Shown in pieces: positions 19,414 to 28,604 of a DNA stretch of 64,000 nucleotides (positions are counted from its first letter, which is position 1; each line of letters starts with the position of its first letter). The position numbers were made by a program, and so were the translations under genes. The stretch is from Legionella sp. (GTDB lineage: Bacteria > Pseudomonadota > Gammaproteobacteria > Legionellales > Legionellaceae), in assembly GCA_030680075.1 (NCBI GenBank), contig JAUXWR010000540.1, positions 1 through 64,000 on the forward strand, written 5' to 3'. The notes below the pieces were generated by a model that worked only from the letters and a program-made list of their open reading frames with translations, was not told the DNA's origin and did not search any database.

Positions 19414-19779
19414 CTAATTTCCACTCATGTAATTAATTGCCTGAATCAATGCCTCATCAGAACAATTTTTATTGGGGATGTCTGCTTCATGACATAAACC
19501 GCCGTGATGCATTAATCCTTTGCCAATTTTTACACTATGAAGTAAATACTCATCAGGTGATTTAAATTTGTCTGGGTTGTTTTTCACTTCAAGTTTGGCA
19601 TTTCTGAATCGAGCCGCCCATTGAGCTTTATTAAATGCTGCGGGAGCTTTGATAGCTGCTGCCAGTTGTGGTGCATGGCAATTTTTACAGGCTATTTCAT
19701 ACGTTATTTTACCTTGATCATCAGCAAAACTGACAGAACTTACTCCATATAACAAACTGATCAAAATCAGGTTTTTCAT
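19414..19779 (-). CDS. Periplasmic class I cytochrome c (cytochrome c5-like)
   Basis: 121 residues from the ATG at 19779. An upstream in-frame ATG exists at 19953, but AAAGGGA lies seven bases before 19779 and the signal peptide MKNLILISLLYGVSSVSFAD begins there, so the longer form is rejected. Haem c attaches at CKNCH (Cys31, Cys34, His35). Methionines in GLMHHGG and NYMSGN could supply the sixth haem ligand. The pattern CKNCHAPQLA...KAPAAF resembles cytochrome c5. A role in periplasmic electron transfer is likely; the partner is unknown. It converges on fusA2. Confidence 0.8.
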   Translation of the reverse strand: MKNLILISLLYGVSSVSFADDQGKITYEIACKNCHAPQLAAAIKAPAAFNKAQWAARFRNAKLEVKNNPDKFKSPDEYLLHSVKIGKGLMHHGGLCHEADIPNKNCSDEALIQAINYMSGN

Positions 19780-20065
19780 TTTAATTCCCTTTATTTTTCT
19801 TATTATCTTAACGCTTACACTGACTCGGTCAAGCAAATTGTGAAATCCTATGCATCTGCTTATTACTATTCTCCGAAAAGGCAGTTGTAAATTCTCTGCG
19901 TTGGCTGCACGACTATTTCTATTGTGATTGGTCTGATTAAGGGTTTCGGACATTATGCGAAAGGTGCTACTGTATTATCAAAAGATTCAAAACAATTGCG
20001 ATTTTTCATCGTGGCTCTTATAAAAAGCGCTCCATGATGGAGTCGCCATGTAGAGGTTTCCGACT

Positions 20066-20755
20066 ATGCAACATAAAGAATATCATCGAATTGAGCGAAT
20101 TGGTTGGTTACGTGCTGCGGTATTAGGGGCAAATGACGGGATTATCTCTACTGCGAGTTTATTGATTGGTGTTGCTGCGGCTCATACACCCTATAATGGA
20201 ATATTGGTAGCCGGGATTGCAGGACTAATTGCGGGTGCCATGTCCATGGCTGCAGGTGAATATATATCAGTGAGCTCTCAAGCGGATACAGAAAAATCTG
20301 CCCTGCGAATTGAAAAGAAAGAACTTGAAGAGAGTCTACCTGGCGAAATTGCAGAGCTAACCGCTATATACATTAATCGTGGATTGGAGCGCAGTTTTGC
20401 AGAAGAAGTTGCCAAACAATTGATGGCTAAAGATGCGTTAGGTACACATGCTCGCGACGAGCTTGGTATAACTGAAATAACAAGCGCGCGTCCCTTGCAA
20501 GCTGCATTGTTTTCTGCTGGCAGTTTCACTTTGGGCTCATTATTACCTTTGTTAATTATTTTTATTGTTCCTGAAACCCATATTATTCCATCAGTATCAA
20601 TAATGGCGGTTATATTTCTGGCATTACTAGGCGCCATGGCTGCGAGGGTTGGGGGAGCTAGAGTATTATCCGGATCATTGCGTGTCGTGATTTGGGGCAC
20701 AATAGCGATGCTTGTAAGTGCAGGTATCGGTGCGTTATTAGGTATTTCGGTGTAA
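20066..20755 (+). CDS. VIT1/CCC1-family iron/manganese transporter
   Basis: 229 residues. The first helix, WLRAAVLGANDGIISTASLL, is the family signature, and AGAMSMAAGEYISVSSQ follows in helix 2. A cytosolic glutamate-rich stretch (about 75-130) matches the metal-binding domain seen in VIT proteins, then three C-terminal membrane helices. The family moves Fe2+ or Mn2+ out of the cytosol. Bacterial members are usually this length. Monocistronic, weak ribosome-binding site. Confidence 0.88.
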   Translation: MQHKEYHRIERIGWLRAAVLGANDGIISTASLLIGVAAAHTPYNGILVAGIAGLIAGAMSMAAGEYISVSSQADTEKSALRIEKKELEESLPGEIAELTAIYINRGLERSFAEEVAKQLMAKDALGTHARDELGITEITSARPLQAALFSAGSFTLGSLLPLLIIFIVPETHIIPSVSIMAVIFLALLGAMAARVGGARVLSGSLRVVIWGTIAMLVSAGIGALLGISV

Positions 20756-20853
20756 AATAATAGACTAACCAAATGTCTGTTGATAATGCGGGTTCCTGTA
20801 GATAGATAATTTTCGGTTTGACTCAAATATAGTTAAAAATCGGTGAGCCAATT

Positions 20854-21795
20854 ATGGCAAAATACGTGTACAACGTAGTGGTGGTAGTTGATGTGAAAAA
20901 ATCCAATAATTATTTTCTGCAAGGCATGTTATTTCTTATTTTTGCGCAAATTATGGTAGGTATTAATATTGTATTGTCCAAATATATACTTTCGTCAATC
21001 CCTATCCTTTTTATTCTTGCACTTCGCTTTTCATTAGCCGCGGTCATTTTATTACCGCTACATTGGCTGACGCCCGCTAAAAAAATATCCGTGTATTCCT
21101 ATTTCAGATTGTTAAAACGAAGAGATTGGGTATTTATTTTTGCGCAAGCATTATCCGCCGGCGTACTGTTTAATTTTCTAATATTATGGGGATTGCATTA
21201 CACCGATGCTAATGTAGCTGGCATTATAACCAGTGCTTTACCTGCGATTATCGCGGTTATGTCCTGGATAATTTTGGGTGAGAAAATATCGGGTAAAAAA
21301 GCCGTCTGTGTAGGTTTTGCTACGATTGGCTTAATTGTAATTGCATGCGATAAGCTAAGTGGCATCAAGGTAACGCATTCTTTTTTAGGGGATGCGCTTG
21401 TTTTAGCCTCACTTCTGCCTGAAGCCATGTATTATATTTTTAGTAAAATGCATGTTATCTCACTACCCGTATTTCTAACCTCTTCCTTGCTCAATGGGAT
21501 TAATGCAATTTTATTATTCCTTTGTTTGGGATTTAGTACGTGGGATGGTTTAGCTATCCATGCTATGGATTGGCTAATTTTATTTATCCTTGGCTTAAGT
21601 TCGGGGCTTTTTTATGTTTTTTGGTATTTTGGTAGTCAGAGAGTTGACGGTATCATGGCGTCACTGTCAACAGCCGTGATGCCGCTTGCAACAGTAATCC
21701 TTGCCTGGCTATTTTTAGGTGAGCAATTAACTGGCGGTCAAGCTCTCGGTATGGGGATGGTTGTACTTTCCATTGCAGCTTACGCGAAGCGTTAA
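20854..21795 (+). CDS. EamA/DMT-family inner-membrane transporter
   Basis: 313 residues with about ten hydrophobic helices in two EamA halves; the first half ends in ITSALPAIIAVMSWIILGEKI and the second in LSTAVMPLATVILAWLFLGEQL, the typical paired drug/metabolite-transporter motifs. It probably exports or imports small metabolites; the substrate cannot be predicted. The ribosome-binding site is weak at the ATG used here; a GTG at 20893 is an alternative that would drop the first 13 residues. Confidence 0.85.
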   Translation: MAKYVYNVVVVVDVKKSNNYFLQGMLFLIFAQIMVGINIVLSKYILSSIPILFILALRFSLAAVILLPLHWLTPAKKISVYSYFRLLKRRDWVFIFAQALSAGVLFNFLILWGLHYTDANVAGIITSALPAIIAVMSWIILGEKISGKKAVCVGFATIGLIVIACDKLSGIKVTHSFLGDALVLASLLPEAMYYIFSKMHVISLPVFLTSSLLNGINAILLFLCLGFSTWDGLAIHAMDWLILFILGLSSGLFYVFWYFGSQRVDGIMASLSTAVMPLATVILAWLFLGEQLTGGQALGMGMVVLSIAAYAKR

Positions 21796-21873
21796 GGAAC
21801 ATTTTCCTCTCAGTTTTATCTTGTTTCCGATTCAGTGTATGCTAAAGGAATACCATATCAGGGATAAGATAAT

Positions 21874-22647
21874 ATGAGTTCACATGAGTGGCCAGCTAAT
21901 AATTATGCCATTGGGTCTTATATCCAGGCAACTGTTTCCCTTTCATATCTCCATTCCATCAACCCAGAGTCTACTGATAAGATTTTAGATATAGGTTGTG
22001 GGGATGGCGAGTTTACCACTAAAATTTTGGATAAAATTCCCAAAGGTCATCTGATTGGTCTTGACCGCTCAGAAAACATGTTGGCGCTTGCTCGAGAGAA
22101 AATTAAGAAATATCCCAATTTTAGTGTGCAGCAAGGCGATGTTTTATCAATGACCTATCAAAATGAATTTGATTACGTGGTTTCATTTTGGTGTTTGCAG
22201 TGGTGTACAACTATCGAAGTAGCCTTTAAAAAAATATTTGATGCATTGAAAAGCGGCGGTAAGCTTTTTTTACTGTTCCCGACAGGCGATGATCCCTTTA
22301 TGAATATGTATTATCGGGTTAAATCATCGAATCAATTCGATTCGCTGAAAACATTTCAATGCCCAGTAAATTACAGCCAGTTTGCCGATTTGGAAAATAA
22401 ATTACAGGTTCTCCCATTTGAAAAACTCGATATAAAACGAGTAAAACAATCAATAGAGCTTCCGTCTCTCGATTTTTTCCGCAAATTTATTAATGGAATT
22501 GCTTTTTATCAGGGACAATTACCTGATGATGAAGTTGCAAAAATTAATGAAGCCATGGTTCAATGTTTTGAACAGGAATGCAAAGAGAAATATAAAGGAA
22601 AATATGTATTTGCATTTACTATTTTTTGTGTTGAAGGGAGAAAATAG
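21874..22647 (+). CDS. SAM-dependent methyltransferase (class I)
   Basis: 257 residues. SAM-binding motif I is ILDIGCGDGEF (about 37-47), followed by the acidic motif II region LIGLDRSE and motif III-like FDYVVSFWCLQW. Overall like the trans-aconitate/UbiE-type methyltransferases that modify small molecules. Substrate unknown. Monocistronic; the next gene starts 77 bp downstream on the same strand. Confidence 0.85.
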   Translation: MSSHEWPANNYAIGSYIQATVSLSYLHSINPESTDKILDIGCGDGEFTTKILDKIPKGHLIGLDRSENMLALAREKIKKYPNFSVQQGDVLSMTYQNEFDYVVSFWCLQWCTTIEVAFKKIFDALKSGGKLFLLFPTGDDPFMNMYYRVKSSNQFDSLKTFQCPVNYSQFADLENKLQVLPFEKLDIKRVKQSIELPSLDFFRKFINGIAFYQGQLPDDEVAKINEAMVQCFEQECKEKYKGKYVFAFTIFCVEGRK

Positions 22648-22724
22648 CCCCCTTAAAAGATTCTGGAAAATTTATTAATCCTCACATACACTTGACTGAT
22701 TTTTACCTCAGGAACTCTCTAAAG

Positions 22725-24494
22725 ATGTTTTTGAAAAGATGTTTTATAGCAGTCTTATTCAATGCCTTATTTCTATTGTTTAATTTGAAATTAGTTGGTG
22801 CCCCTAGTCTGCCTGTTGAAGAGAGCGTTTTGCAATTTTCTATAATTGCCAATGATTATGAAACGGACTTATTTGATTATTCCCCGGAACTAGGTCTTTT
22901 TTGGGGAAAATCTGACGTAGCACTCGACCGTTTTACGGATGTGTCCTTACAAGGATACGCCGGTTGGTTGCAACAGGAAGATGATTTTTTACTACGGCTA
23001 GATGCGCTAAATGAAAAAGAGTTGCGCGATACGCCTCAATATTTTACCTATCTTCTTTTAAAGGAAACCTTGAAAGCCAAGAAAGCGAGTCGTCTTTGTA
23101 GGCAAGAATTATGGGATATAAATCCCGTTTTTGGCTGGCATAATAAAATGGCAATTGTTGCTGAAAAACAGCCAGTCGGCACACCAGAATATCGACGCTT
23201 GGCACTTGCTCGCTGGCAAACATTTGATAAAGTTGTTGACCGCCAAATTAACAATTTAAAATCAGGTTTGACCCTTGGGTATACTGCCCCAAAACCTGCC
23301 GTTAAGAGAGTATTGACTCAACTTAAAATAATCCTTGCGAGTCCCGTTGAGGAGTCGCCTTATTTTGATTTCGCACGCCGTGATGGTGATGAAAAATTTA
23401 AAACACAAGTGGCGGATTTGATCAAAACCGTCATTAATCCATCCATAAAAAAATACACGACTTATCTAGAGAGTGAGTATATTTCTCAGGCGAGAAACGA
23501 GATAGGTGTAAGTGCCTTACCTGCTGGGGCAGAATGTTATCAAGCAAAATTAAAGCAGGAAACTACGCTCGATTTAACTCCGGGTAAAATTCATCTTATG
23601 GGTTTAAAAGCGATGCAAAAATTATCTCGTGAAGTGGGAGAAATTGGCCTTAGAAGATACGGTACAGCAGATATGACAATGACTTTTCAGCGTGCAAAAA
23701 ACGAATCAATGAATTTTTCTACTGAAGAGGATATTTTAAATTATAACGTTGCAGCGCTTGAAAGGGTTAAGGCAAAAATGAATGATTGGTTTGATATCAT
23801 GCCAAAAACAGAAGGGACTATAAGAGCGTATCCGCCTCATCGAGCAAAGACCGGAGCACCCGGAGAATACCATGCTCCTAATGAAGAGGGTACAGAACCA
23901 GGTGTTTTTTATATTAATACCTATGAGCCGAAAAAAAAGAGCCGTATTGAGCAAGAAGCAACTTTATTCCATGAATTAATTCCAGGGCATCATTTTCAAA
24001 TTGCCCTGATTTATGAAAATAAAACATTACCCGCGTTAAATCGATACCTGTTGAATGCAGGATTTGGTGAGGGTTGGGCTTTGTATGCCGAGCGTCTTGC
24101 GGATGAAATGGCGCTATATCAAGATGAAGTTTCGCGTCTCGGAATGTTATCCAATGAATCATTACGTGCAGCCCGCCTGGTTGTCGATACGGGTATCCAT
24201 GCTTTTCATTGGTCTCGAGCAAAGGCCGTGGATTATTTAAAACAACACACAGCGCTTGCTGAAAATATCATCGAAGGAGAGGTTGATCGCTATATAATGA
24301 TGCCCGGACAAGCCACTGCTTATATGGTGGGAAGAGATGAAATACAACAGTTACGGCAATTGGCAAAAGATAAACAGGGCATGCGGTTTGATATCCGCGA
24401 GTTTCATAACCAGGTGCTCAAAAATGGTGTGGTGAGCTTATCAATATTAAAAGCGCAAATTGAAAACTGGCTGGGGCAACAAACTATCACGTAA
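22725..24494 (+). CDS. DUF885-family exported metallopeptidase-like protein
   Basis: 589 residues from the ATG at 22725; the frame opens at TTG 22692, but an AGGA-containing leader and the signal sequence MFLKRCFIAVLFNALFLLFN favour 22725. HELIPGHH at 416-423 is the zinc-binding HExxxGHH motif of DUF885 proteins. FGEGWALYAERLADE supplies the downstream conserved glutamates. The family is related to gluzincin peptidases and is usually periplasmic or a lipoprotein; no lipobox is clear here. Its substrate is unknown. Confidence 0.87.
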   Translation: MFLKRCFIAVLFNALFLLFNLKLVGAPSLPVEESVLQFSIIANDYETDLFDYSPELGLFWGKSDVALDRFTDVSLQGYAGWLQQEDDFLLRLDALNEKELRDTPQYFTYLLLKETLKAKKASRLCRQELWDINPVFGWHNKMAIVAEKQPVGTPEYRRLALARWQTFDKVVDRQINNLKSGLTLGYTAPKPAVKRVLTQLKIILASPVEESPYFDFARRDGDEKFKTQVADLIKTVINPSIKKYTTYLESEYISQARNEIGVSALPAGAECYQAKLKQETTLDLTPGKIHLMGLKAMQKLSREVGEIGLRRYGTADMTMTFQRAKNESMNFSTEEDILNYNVAALERVKAKMNDWFDIMPKTEGTIRAYPPHRAKTGAPGEYHAPNEEGTEPGVFYINTYEPKKKSRIEQEATLFHELIPGHHFQIALIYENKTLPALNRYLLNAGFGEGWALYAERLADEMALYQDEVSRLGMLSNESLRAARLVVDTGIHAFHWSRAKAVDYLKQHTALAENIIEGEVDRYIMMPGQATAYMVGRDEIQQLRQLAKDKQGMRFDIREFHNQVLKNGVVSLSILKAQIENWLGQQTIT

Positions 24495-24581
24495 CCGTGA
24501 ATTTAACCAATGTCATACTGTTTATTAATAGAGCGTATTAAGTTAAAATAGTGAGGCGTGTTTTTTACCGGATAGCAGGCT

Positions 24582-24758
24582 ATGAAGCCCTTGACTCGTG
24601 ACATTATACTAACGCTCTCATTTAAGTTTTTATTACTTATTACACTCTGGTGGGTTTGTTTCAAAGACGTAGAAAAGCCTAAAAAAAGCACAGGGCAATG
24701 GTTGTTGGGTGCGAGTTTGCAATCTGATATGGCACCAGTTGCTAAAAAGAAATCGTGA
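24582..24758 (+). CDS. cydP: CydP, small assembly protein of the cytochrome bd oxidase operon
   Basis: 58 residues, first gene of the cyd operon, 51 bp before cydA. The form is that of CydP: a short basic N terminus (MKPLTRDI), one membrane helix (LTLSFKFLLLITLWWVCF) ending in the tryptophan pair, and a polar tail. It is too short for usual length filters. A longer minus-strand frame covers the same DNA but has no coding character. Confidence 0.8.
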   Translation: MKPLTRDIILTLSFKFLLLITLWWVCFKDVEKPKKSTGQWLLGASLQSDMAPVAKKKS

Positions 24759-24809
24759 GGTAACCCCTTTCCTTTTAGCCTCATTAATTTACAATTTGAG
24801 GTAACGCTA

Positions 24810-26339
24810 ATGATTCCTGGCAGCGAAATAGTTGATCTCTCTCGTCTACAATTTGCTCTTACAGCACTTTATCATTTTCTTTTTGTCCCGCTCACCCTGG
24901 GTTTGTCCTTATTATTAGCCATTATGGAAACGGTTTATGTGATGACCGGGCGAGAGATTTGGCGTCAAATGGTTCGTTATTGGGGCGTTTTATTTGGGAT
25001 CAATTTTGTTTTAGGGGTAGCGACTGGTTTAACGATGGAATTCCAGTTCGGCACGAATTGGGCGTATTACTCGCACTATGTTGGCGATATCTTCGGCGCA
25101 CCATTGGCGATTGAAGGGTTGATGGCTTTCTTTCTGGAAGCGACTTTTGTCGGGTTATTCTTTTTTGGTTGGGATAAATTAACCAAATTCCAACACATGT
25201 GTTGTACCTGGTTACTTGCTTTAGGCACTAATCTCTCTGCTTTGTGGATTCTAATCGCTAATGGCTGGATGCAAAATCCTGTTGGTGCAAAATTTGATTA
25301 TCACACCATGCGTATGGAAGTAAGTAATTTTGCTGATGTGATGTTTAACCCGGTTGCGCAGGCAAAATTTGTTCATACTATTAGTGCAGGTTATGTTACT
25401 GGCGCGATTTTTGTGCTCGCCATCAGTGCTTATTTTCTGTTGCGTGGTCGTAACAAAGCACTGGCTACTCGCTCTATGACAGTGGCTATTTCTTTTGGCC
25501 TGGCTTCTGCTTTATCAGTAGTTGTTTTAGGCGATGAGAGCGGTTATCTCTCAAACTCCAATCAAAAAATGAAATTGGCCGCCATCGAAGCGATGTGGCA
25601 CACTGAAAAAGCCCCGGCCGGTATGACCGTAATTGGTATGCCTAACGAAAAAACGATGAAAACTGATTACGCCATTGAGGTACCTTATGTTTTGGGTATT
25701 ATTGCTACACGTTCATTTAACGAACCAATGGAAGGCATTGTAGAGCTTGTTGAGCAAGGGAAAGTGCGTATTCGTGAAGGAATGCTCGCATATGGCGCCT
25801 TAACCCGTTTGCAGAAAAACCCGGATGATGTTGCTGCTAAAACTGAGTTTGAGAAGTATGGTAACTCGCTGGGGTATGGTTTGTTATTAAAAAAATACAC
25901 AGAAACCGTAACGGATGCCACGGAGGAGCAAATTAATCAGGCAGGGCGTGATCTTAAACCCCATGTTAAACCTTTATTCTTCTCCTTCCGAATTATGGTT
26001 GCTTGCGGATTTTTCTTCATTCTCCTGTTTGTAACCGGATTTTATCTGGTTATTAGACGCCAACTGCATACAGCGCGCTGGTATTTACATCTCGCCTTCT
26101 GGTCATTGCCTTTGCCCTGGGTTGCAGCAGAGTTAGGGTGGGTTGTGGCAGAGTACGGGCGCCAACCCTGGGTTGTGCAAGGAATTCTACCTACGTTTAT
26201 GGGTACTTCATCGCTTAATTCATCCCAACTACTCACGTCTTTAGCGGGCTTTATTCTGTTTTACACAGCCTTGGCTATTGTCGAAGTATATTTGATGGTG
26301 AAATATATCCGCCTCGGACCCGATGGTATGCAACATTAA
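24810..26339 (+). CDS. cydA: Cytochrome bd ubiquinol oxidase subunit I
   Basis: 509 residues, nine predicted membrane helices. His22 in LTALYHFLFVP and the histidine in KFVHTISAGYVTG are the haem b595 and b558 axial ligands of the family, and GRQPWVVQG is the highly conserved C-terminal motif. The periplasmic Q loop (roughly residues 250-390) is of the long, E. coli type. The subunit oxidises ubiquinol and reduces O2 to water at low oxygen without pumping protons. GAGGTAA precedes the ATG. It lies in the order cydP-cydA-cydB-cydX. Confidence 0.97.
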   Translation: MIPGSEIVDLSRLQFALTALYHFLFVPLTLGLSLLLAIMETVYVMTGREIWRQMVRYWGVLFGINFVLGVATGLTMEFQFGTNWAYYSHYVGDIFGAPLAIEGLMAFFLEATFVGLFFFGWDKLTKFQHMCCTWLLALGTNLSALWILIANGWMQNPVGAKFDYHTMRMEVSNFADVMFNPVAQAKFVHTISAGYVTGAIFVLAISAYFLLRGRNKALATRSMTVAISFGLASALSVVVLGDESGYLSNSNQKMKLAAIEAMWHTEKAPAGMTVIGMPNEKTMKTDYAIEVPYVLGIIATRSFNEPMEGIVELVEQGKVRIREGMLAYGALTRLQKNPDDVAAKTEFEKYGNSLGYGLLLKKYTETVTDATEEQINQAGRDLKPHVKPLFFSFRIMVACGFFFILLFVTGFYLVIRRQLHTARWYLHLAFWSLPLPWVAAELGWVVAEYGRQPWVVQGILPTFMGTSSLNSSQLLTSLAGFILFYTALAIVEVYLMVKYIRLGPDGMQH

Positions 26340-26352
26340 TCAGGAGCGTCAA

Positions 26353-27489
26353 ATGCCTTTAGATTACGAAACATTACGTGTTATATGGTGGGCTCTTTTA
26401 GGAGTACTTCTCATTGGGTTCGCGGTGATGGACGGGTTTGATCTCGGTGTTGCCATGTGGCTACCCTGGCTCTCCAAAACTGATTGGGAGCGACGTGTAC
26501 TGATTAACAGTATTGCGCCAACCTGGGAAGGGAATCAGGTGTGGTTTATTTTAGGTGGCGGCGCTATTTTTGCAGCCTGGCCTATTCTCTACGCACTTTC
26601 TTTCTCCGGTTTTTATTTGGCAATGCTGCTTGTCTTGCTCGCGCTGATTTTGCGCCCGGTAGGGTTTAAATATCGCTCCAAAATAGCCAGTCCTGCATGG
26701 CGCACATTTTGGGATTGGGCATTGTTTACCGGAGGTTTTGTCCCTTCATTAATTTTTGGGGTAGCTGTTGGTAATGTGCTTCAAGGTGTGCCCTTTCATT
26801 TTGATGAAAGTTTGAGAATTTTTTATACAGGAACTTTTTTAAACTTATTAAATCCTTTTGCTTTATTGTGCGGCTTACTATCTGTAGTTATGCTTGCCAT
26901 GCATGGCGCCTTTTTTATTAGTGTTAAAACGGAAGGGCACCTTCAACAAAGAGCAAAAACTGCAGCCAGGGTTTGTGCAGTCTTGAGTATTTTGTTGTTT
27001 ATTAGTGGCGGTCTATGGATTTACAATGGAATATCTGGTTATAGATTAACCAGCGTTTTATTGCATGATGGCCCTTCTAACCCCCTTTATAAAGCAGTAG
27101 TACGTGACGCTCAAGCCTGGTTTTTTAATTATCAGCTCATGCCATTGGCAATGCTTGTACCCATTCTAGGGATTGCAGGGGCTTTTTTAGCGATAATAAC
27201 CGCGGCCAAGCCCCGCATTGCTTTTATTTGCAGTGCAATGTCTGTCATTGGCATTGTGGCAACGGTGGGCGTTAGTATGTTCCCTTTTATTCTGCCATCT
27301 TCGTCTAACCCGGAGCAAAGTTTGACAGTATGGGACAGCTCATCCAGTCAATTAACACTATTTATTATGTTAATAGCCACGGTGATTTTTTTACCGATTA
27401 TTTTAGTATATACGGCTTGGGTTTATCGTGTACTGCGCGGTAAAGTTACCGTTGAAACGATTAAAAACAATCTAGATACAGCCTATTAG
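26353..27489 (+). CDS. cydB: Cytochrome bd ubiquinol oxidase subunit II
   Basis: 378 residues from the ATG at 26353, chosen for the AGGAGCG just upstream; the frame extends to 26323, overlapping cydA, but without a ribosome-binding site. The start MPLDYETLRVIWWALLGVLL and FAVMDGFDLGVAMWLPW are characteristic of CydB, as is NSIAPTWEGNQVWFILGGG. Eight membrane helices. It partners CydA. Confidence 0.97.
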   Translation: MPLDYETLRVIWWALLGVLLIGFAVMDGFDLGVAMWLPWLSKTDWERRVLINSIAPTWEGNQVWFILGGGAIFAAWPILYALSFSGFYLAMLLVLLALILRPVGFKYRSKIASPAWRTFWDWALFTGGFVPSLIFGVAVGNVLQGVPFHFDESLRIFYTGTFLNLLNPFALLCGLLSVVMLAMHGAFFISVKTEGHLQQRAKTAARVCAVLSILLFISGGLWIYNGISGYRLTSVLLHDGPSNPLYKAVVRDAQAWFFNYQLMPLAMLVPILGIAGAFLAIITAAKPRIAFICSAMSVIGIVATVGVSMFPFILPSSSNPEQSLTVWDSSSSQLTLFIMLIATVIFLPIILVYTAWVYRVLRGKVTVETIKNNLDTAY

Positions 27490-27499
27490 GAGTTTAATA

Positions 27500-27679
27500 A
27501 TGTGGTATTTTTCCTGGATTTTAGGAACAGGGTTAGCCTGTACCTTTGCCATATTAAATGCAATGTGGCTTGAATTACACGAAGAGGATAGTGAGAAAGC
27601 ATTGAGTCTTGGGAAGGGCTACAATGAAGCAGGGCAAGGGAATAATACAAATGAGAGTTTAAATCACCCAGATTATTGA
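27500..27679 (+). CDS. cydX: Cytochrome bd oxidase small subunit CydX
   Basis: 59 residues, 10 bp after cydB. The N terminus MWYFSWILGTGLACTFAILN with AMWLE is the CydX/YbgT signature. CydX is a one-helix subunit needed for stable CydAB with its haems. The polar tail of about 35 residues is longer than in E. coli CydX. The ORF is under usual length cut-offs. An AGGAG lies eight bases before the ATG. Confidence 0.92.
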   Translation: MWYFSWILGTGLACTFAILNAMWLELHEEDSEKALSLGKGYNEAGQGNNTNESLNHPDY

Positions 27680-27689
27680 GTGATGATAT

Positions 27690-27718
27690 TACCGGATTAA
27701 CCTGAGTGTAATCCGGTA
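27690..27718. terminator. Hairpin after cydX, between convergent genes
   Basis: TACCGGATTA (27690-27699) is perfectly complementary to TAATCCGGTA (27709-27718) with a 9-base loop. No run of T follows on the plus strand, so it may end transcription inefficiently or only protect the mRNA end. Confidence 0.55.
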
Positions 27719-27731
27719 TATATTAAAGAGG

Positions 27732-28115
27732 TTAACCTCGTTTACTGCAAATTGATTTTGCAATAGACGTATTGTTTAAATAAGTCCAAACCGTATCCAG
27801 GCTCCCATCTTTTTTAACCAGAGCTACAGAAACACCGGTCTCTTCTGATTTTTGAGGATTAATAAAGACCGTGGATAAATGATGAGTCGCGGTACTATAA
27901 ATACCTGTTCCTCTGTATGAATTACTATCGGAACATTTGGCTTCAGACGCATAGGTTTCGCCTGTGCGTTTTATAAGCATCTCACAAGTGAAAGCGCTTT
28001 TAGTACCCACTTCATGACCCGCGCACTCATATTTTCCCTCGAGACTCGCAGGATGTTCATTGGCAAAAGAGTATAGTGGGATAACTAATGCGGTAATGTA
28101 AAAAATTTTTTTCAT
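27732..28115 (-). CDS. Secreted hypothetical protein
   Basis: 127 residues with a clear signal peptide, MKKIFYITALVIPLYSFANE. The mature part has four cysteines (YECAG, FTCEM, AKCSD, SICSK), enough for two disulfides, and is beta-rich. No family is recognised. Convergent with the cyd operon. Confidence 0.7.
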   Translation of the reverse strand: MKKIFYITALVIPLYSFANEHPASLEGKYECAGHEVGTKSAFTCEMLIKRTGETYASEAKCSDSNSYRGTGIYSTATHHLSTVFINPQKSEETGVSVALVKKDGSLDTVWTYLNNTSIAKSICSKRG

Positions 28116-28217
28116 GCTGGCTCCTGAAGATTATTTTAATTCGGTGCCATCATACTTTTCTGTGGCCAGAAAAAATAGCTTAACGAGCGCGAGAGTTTAG
28201 TTTCACATTTAACTTGG

Positions 28218-28388
28218 CACAGGACAATTTTTAAATGTGGGTAAATAACTCGTCTTTGCGAACACAGTGACGCAATCCGGCGACCATATATGAACACTGG
28301 GTGCACTAATTGGATTTTCAAAGGCCACTGGATTGCTTCACTTTGTTCGCAAAGACGGAATTTTTCCGAGATTTAAAATTGTCCTGTG
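28218..28388. repeat. Long inverted-repeat element (MITE-like), 171 bp
   Basis: The ends CACAGGACAATTTTTAAAT (28218) and ATTTAAAATTGTCCTGTG (28371) are inverted copies differing by one base. Inside are the second arms, CTCGTCTTTGCGAACA and TTCGCAAAGACGG, and the imperfect GCAATCC/GGATTGC pair, as in the 139-bp array at 1-430 and the element at 32798-33007. No transposase is inside. The rest of the gene-free stretch 28116-28604 shows nothing else I can support. Confidence 0.8.
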
Positions 28389-28604
28389 TAAAATTCATTT
28401 AATGCATATGACAGCATTAAGAAATTTTTGTTTGAAAGTAAGATTATCCGTTGGCAGGATCTGCTCCCTCGCCCGGAAACGAAAAACATACAAAGTGATA
28501 AATTTTATTGTGGGAGAGGGTGAGCATTTGGGTATGTAGCTGTTTACAACTTAACTGCTCAACTCTCTCCACGCTTATCCTTCTATATTGTCTGATGCAC
28601 ATAA

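Noticed and set aside
24503..24784. 93-codon minus-strand open frame
   Set aside because: Antisense to cydP, which fits operon context and has the CydP pattern.
28333..28539. 68-codon open frame on the plus strand
   Set aside because: It starts inside the inverted-repeat element and reads out of it; no ribosome-binding site or recognisable product.
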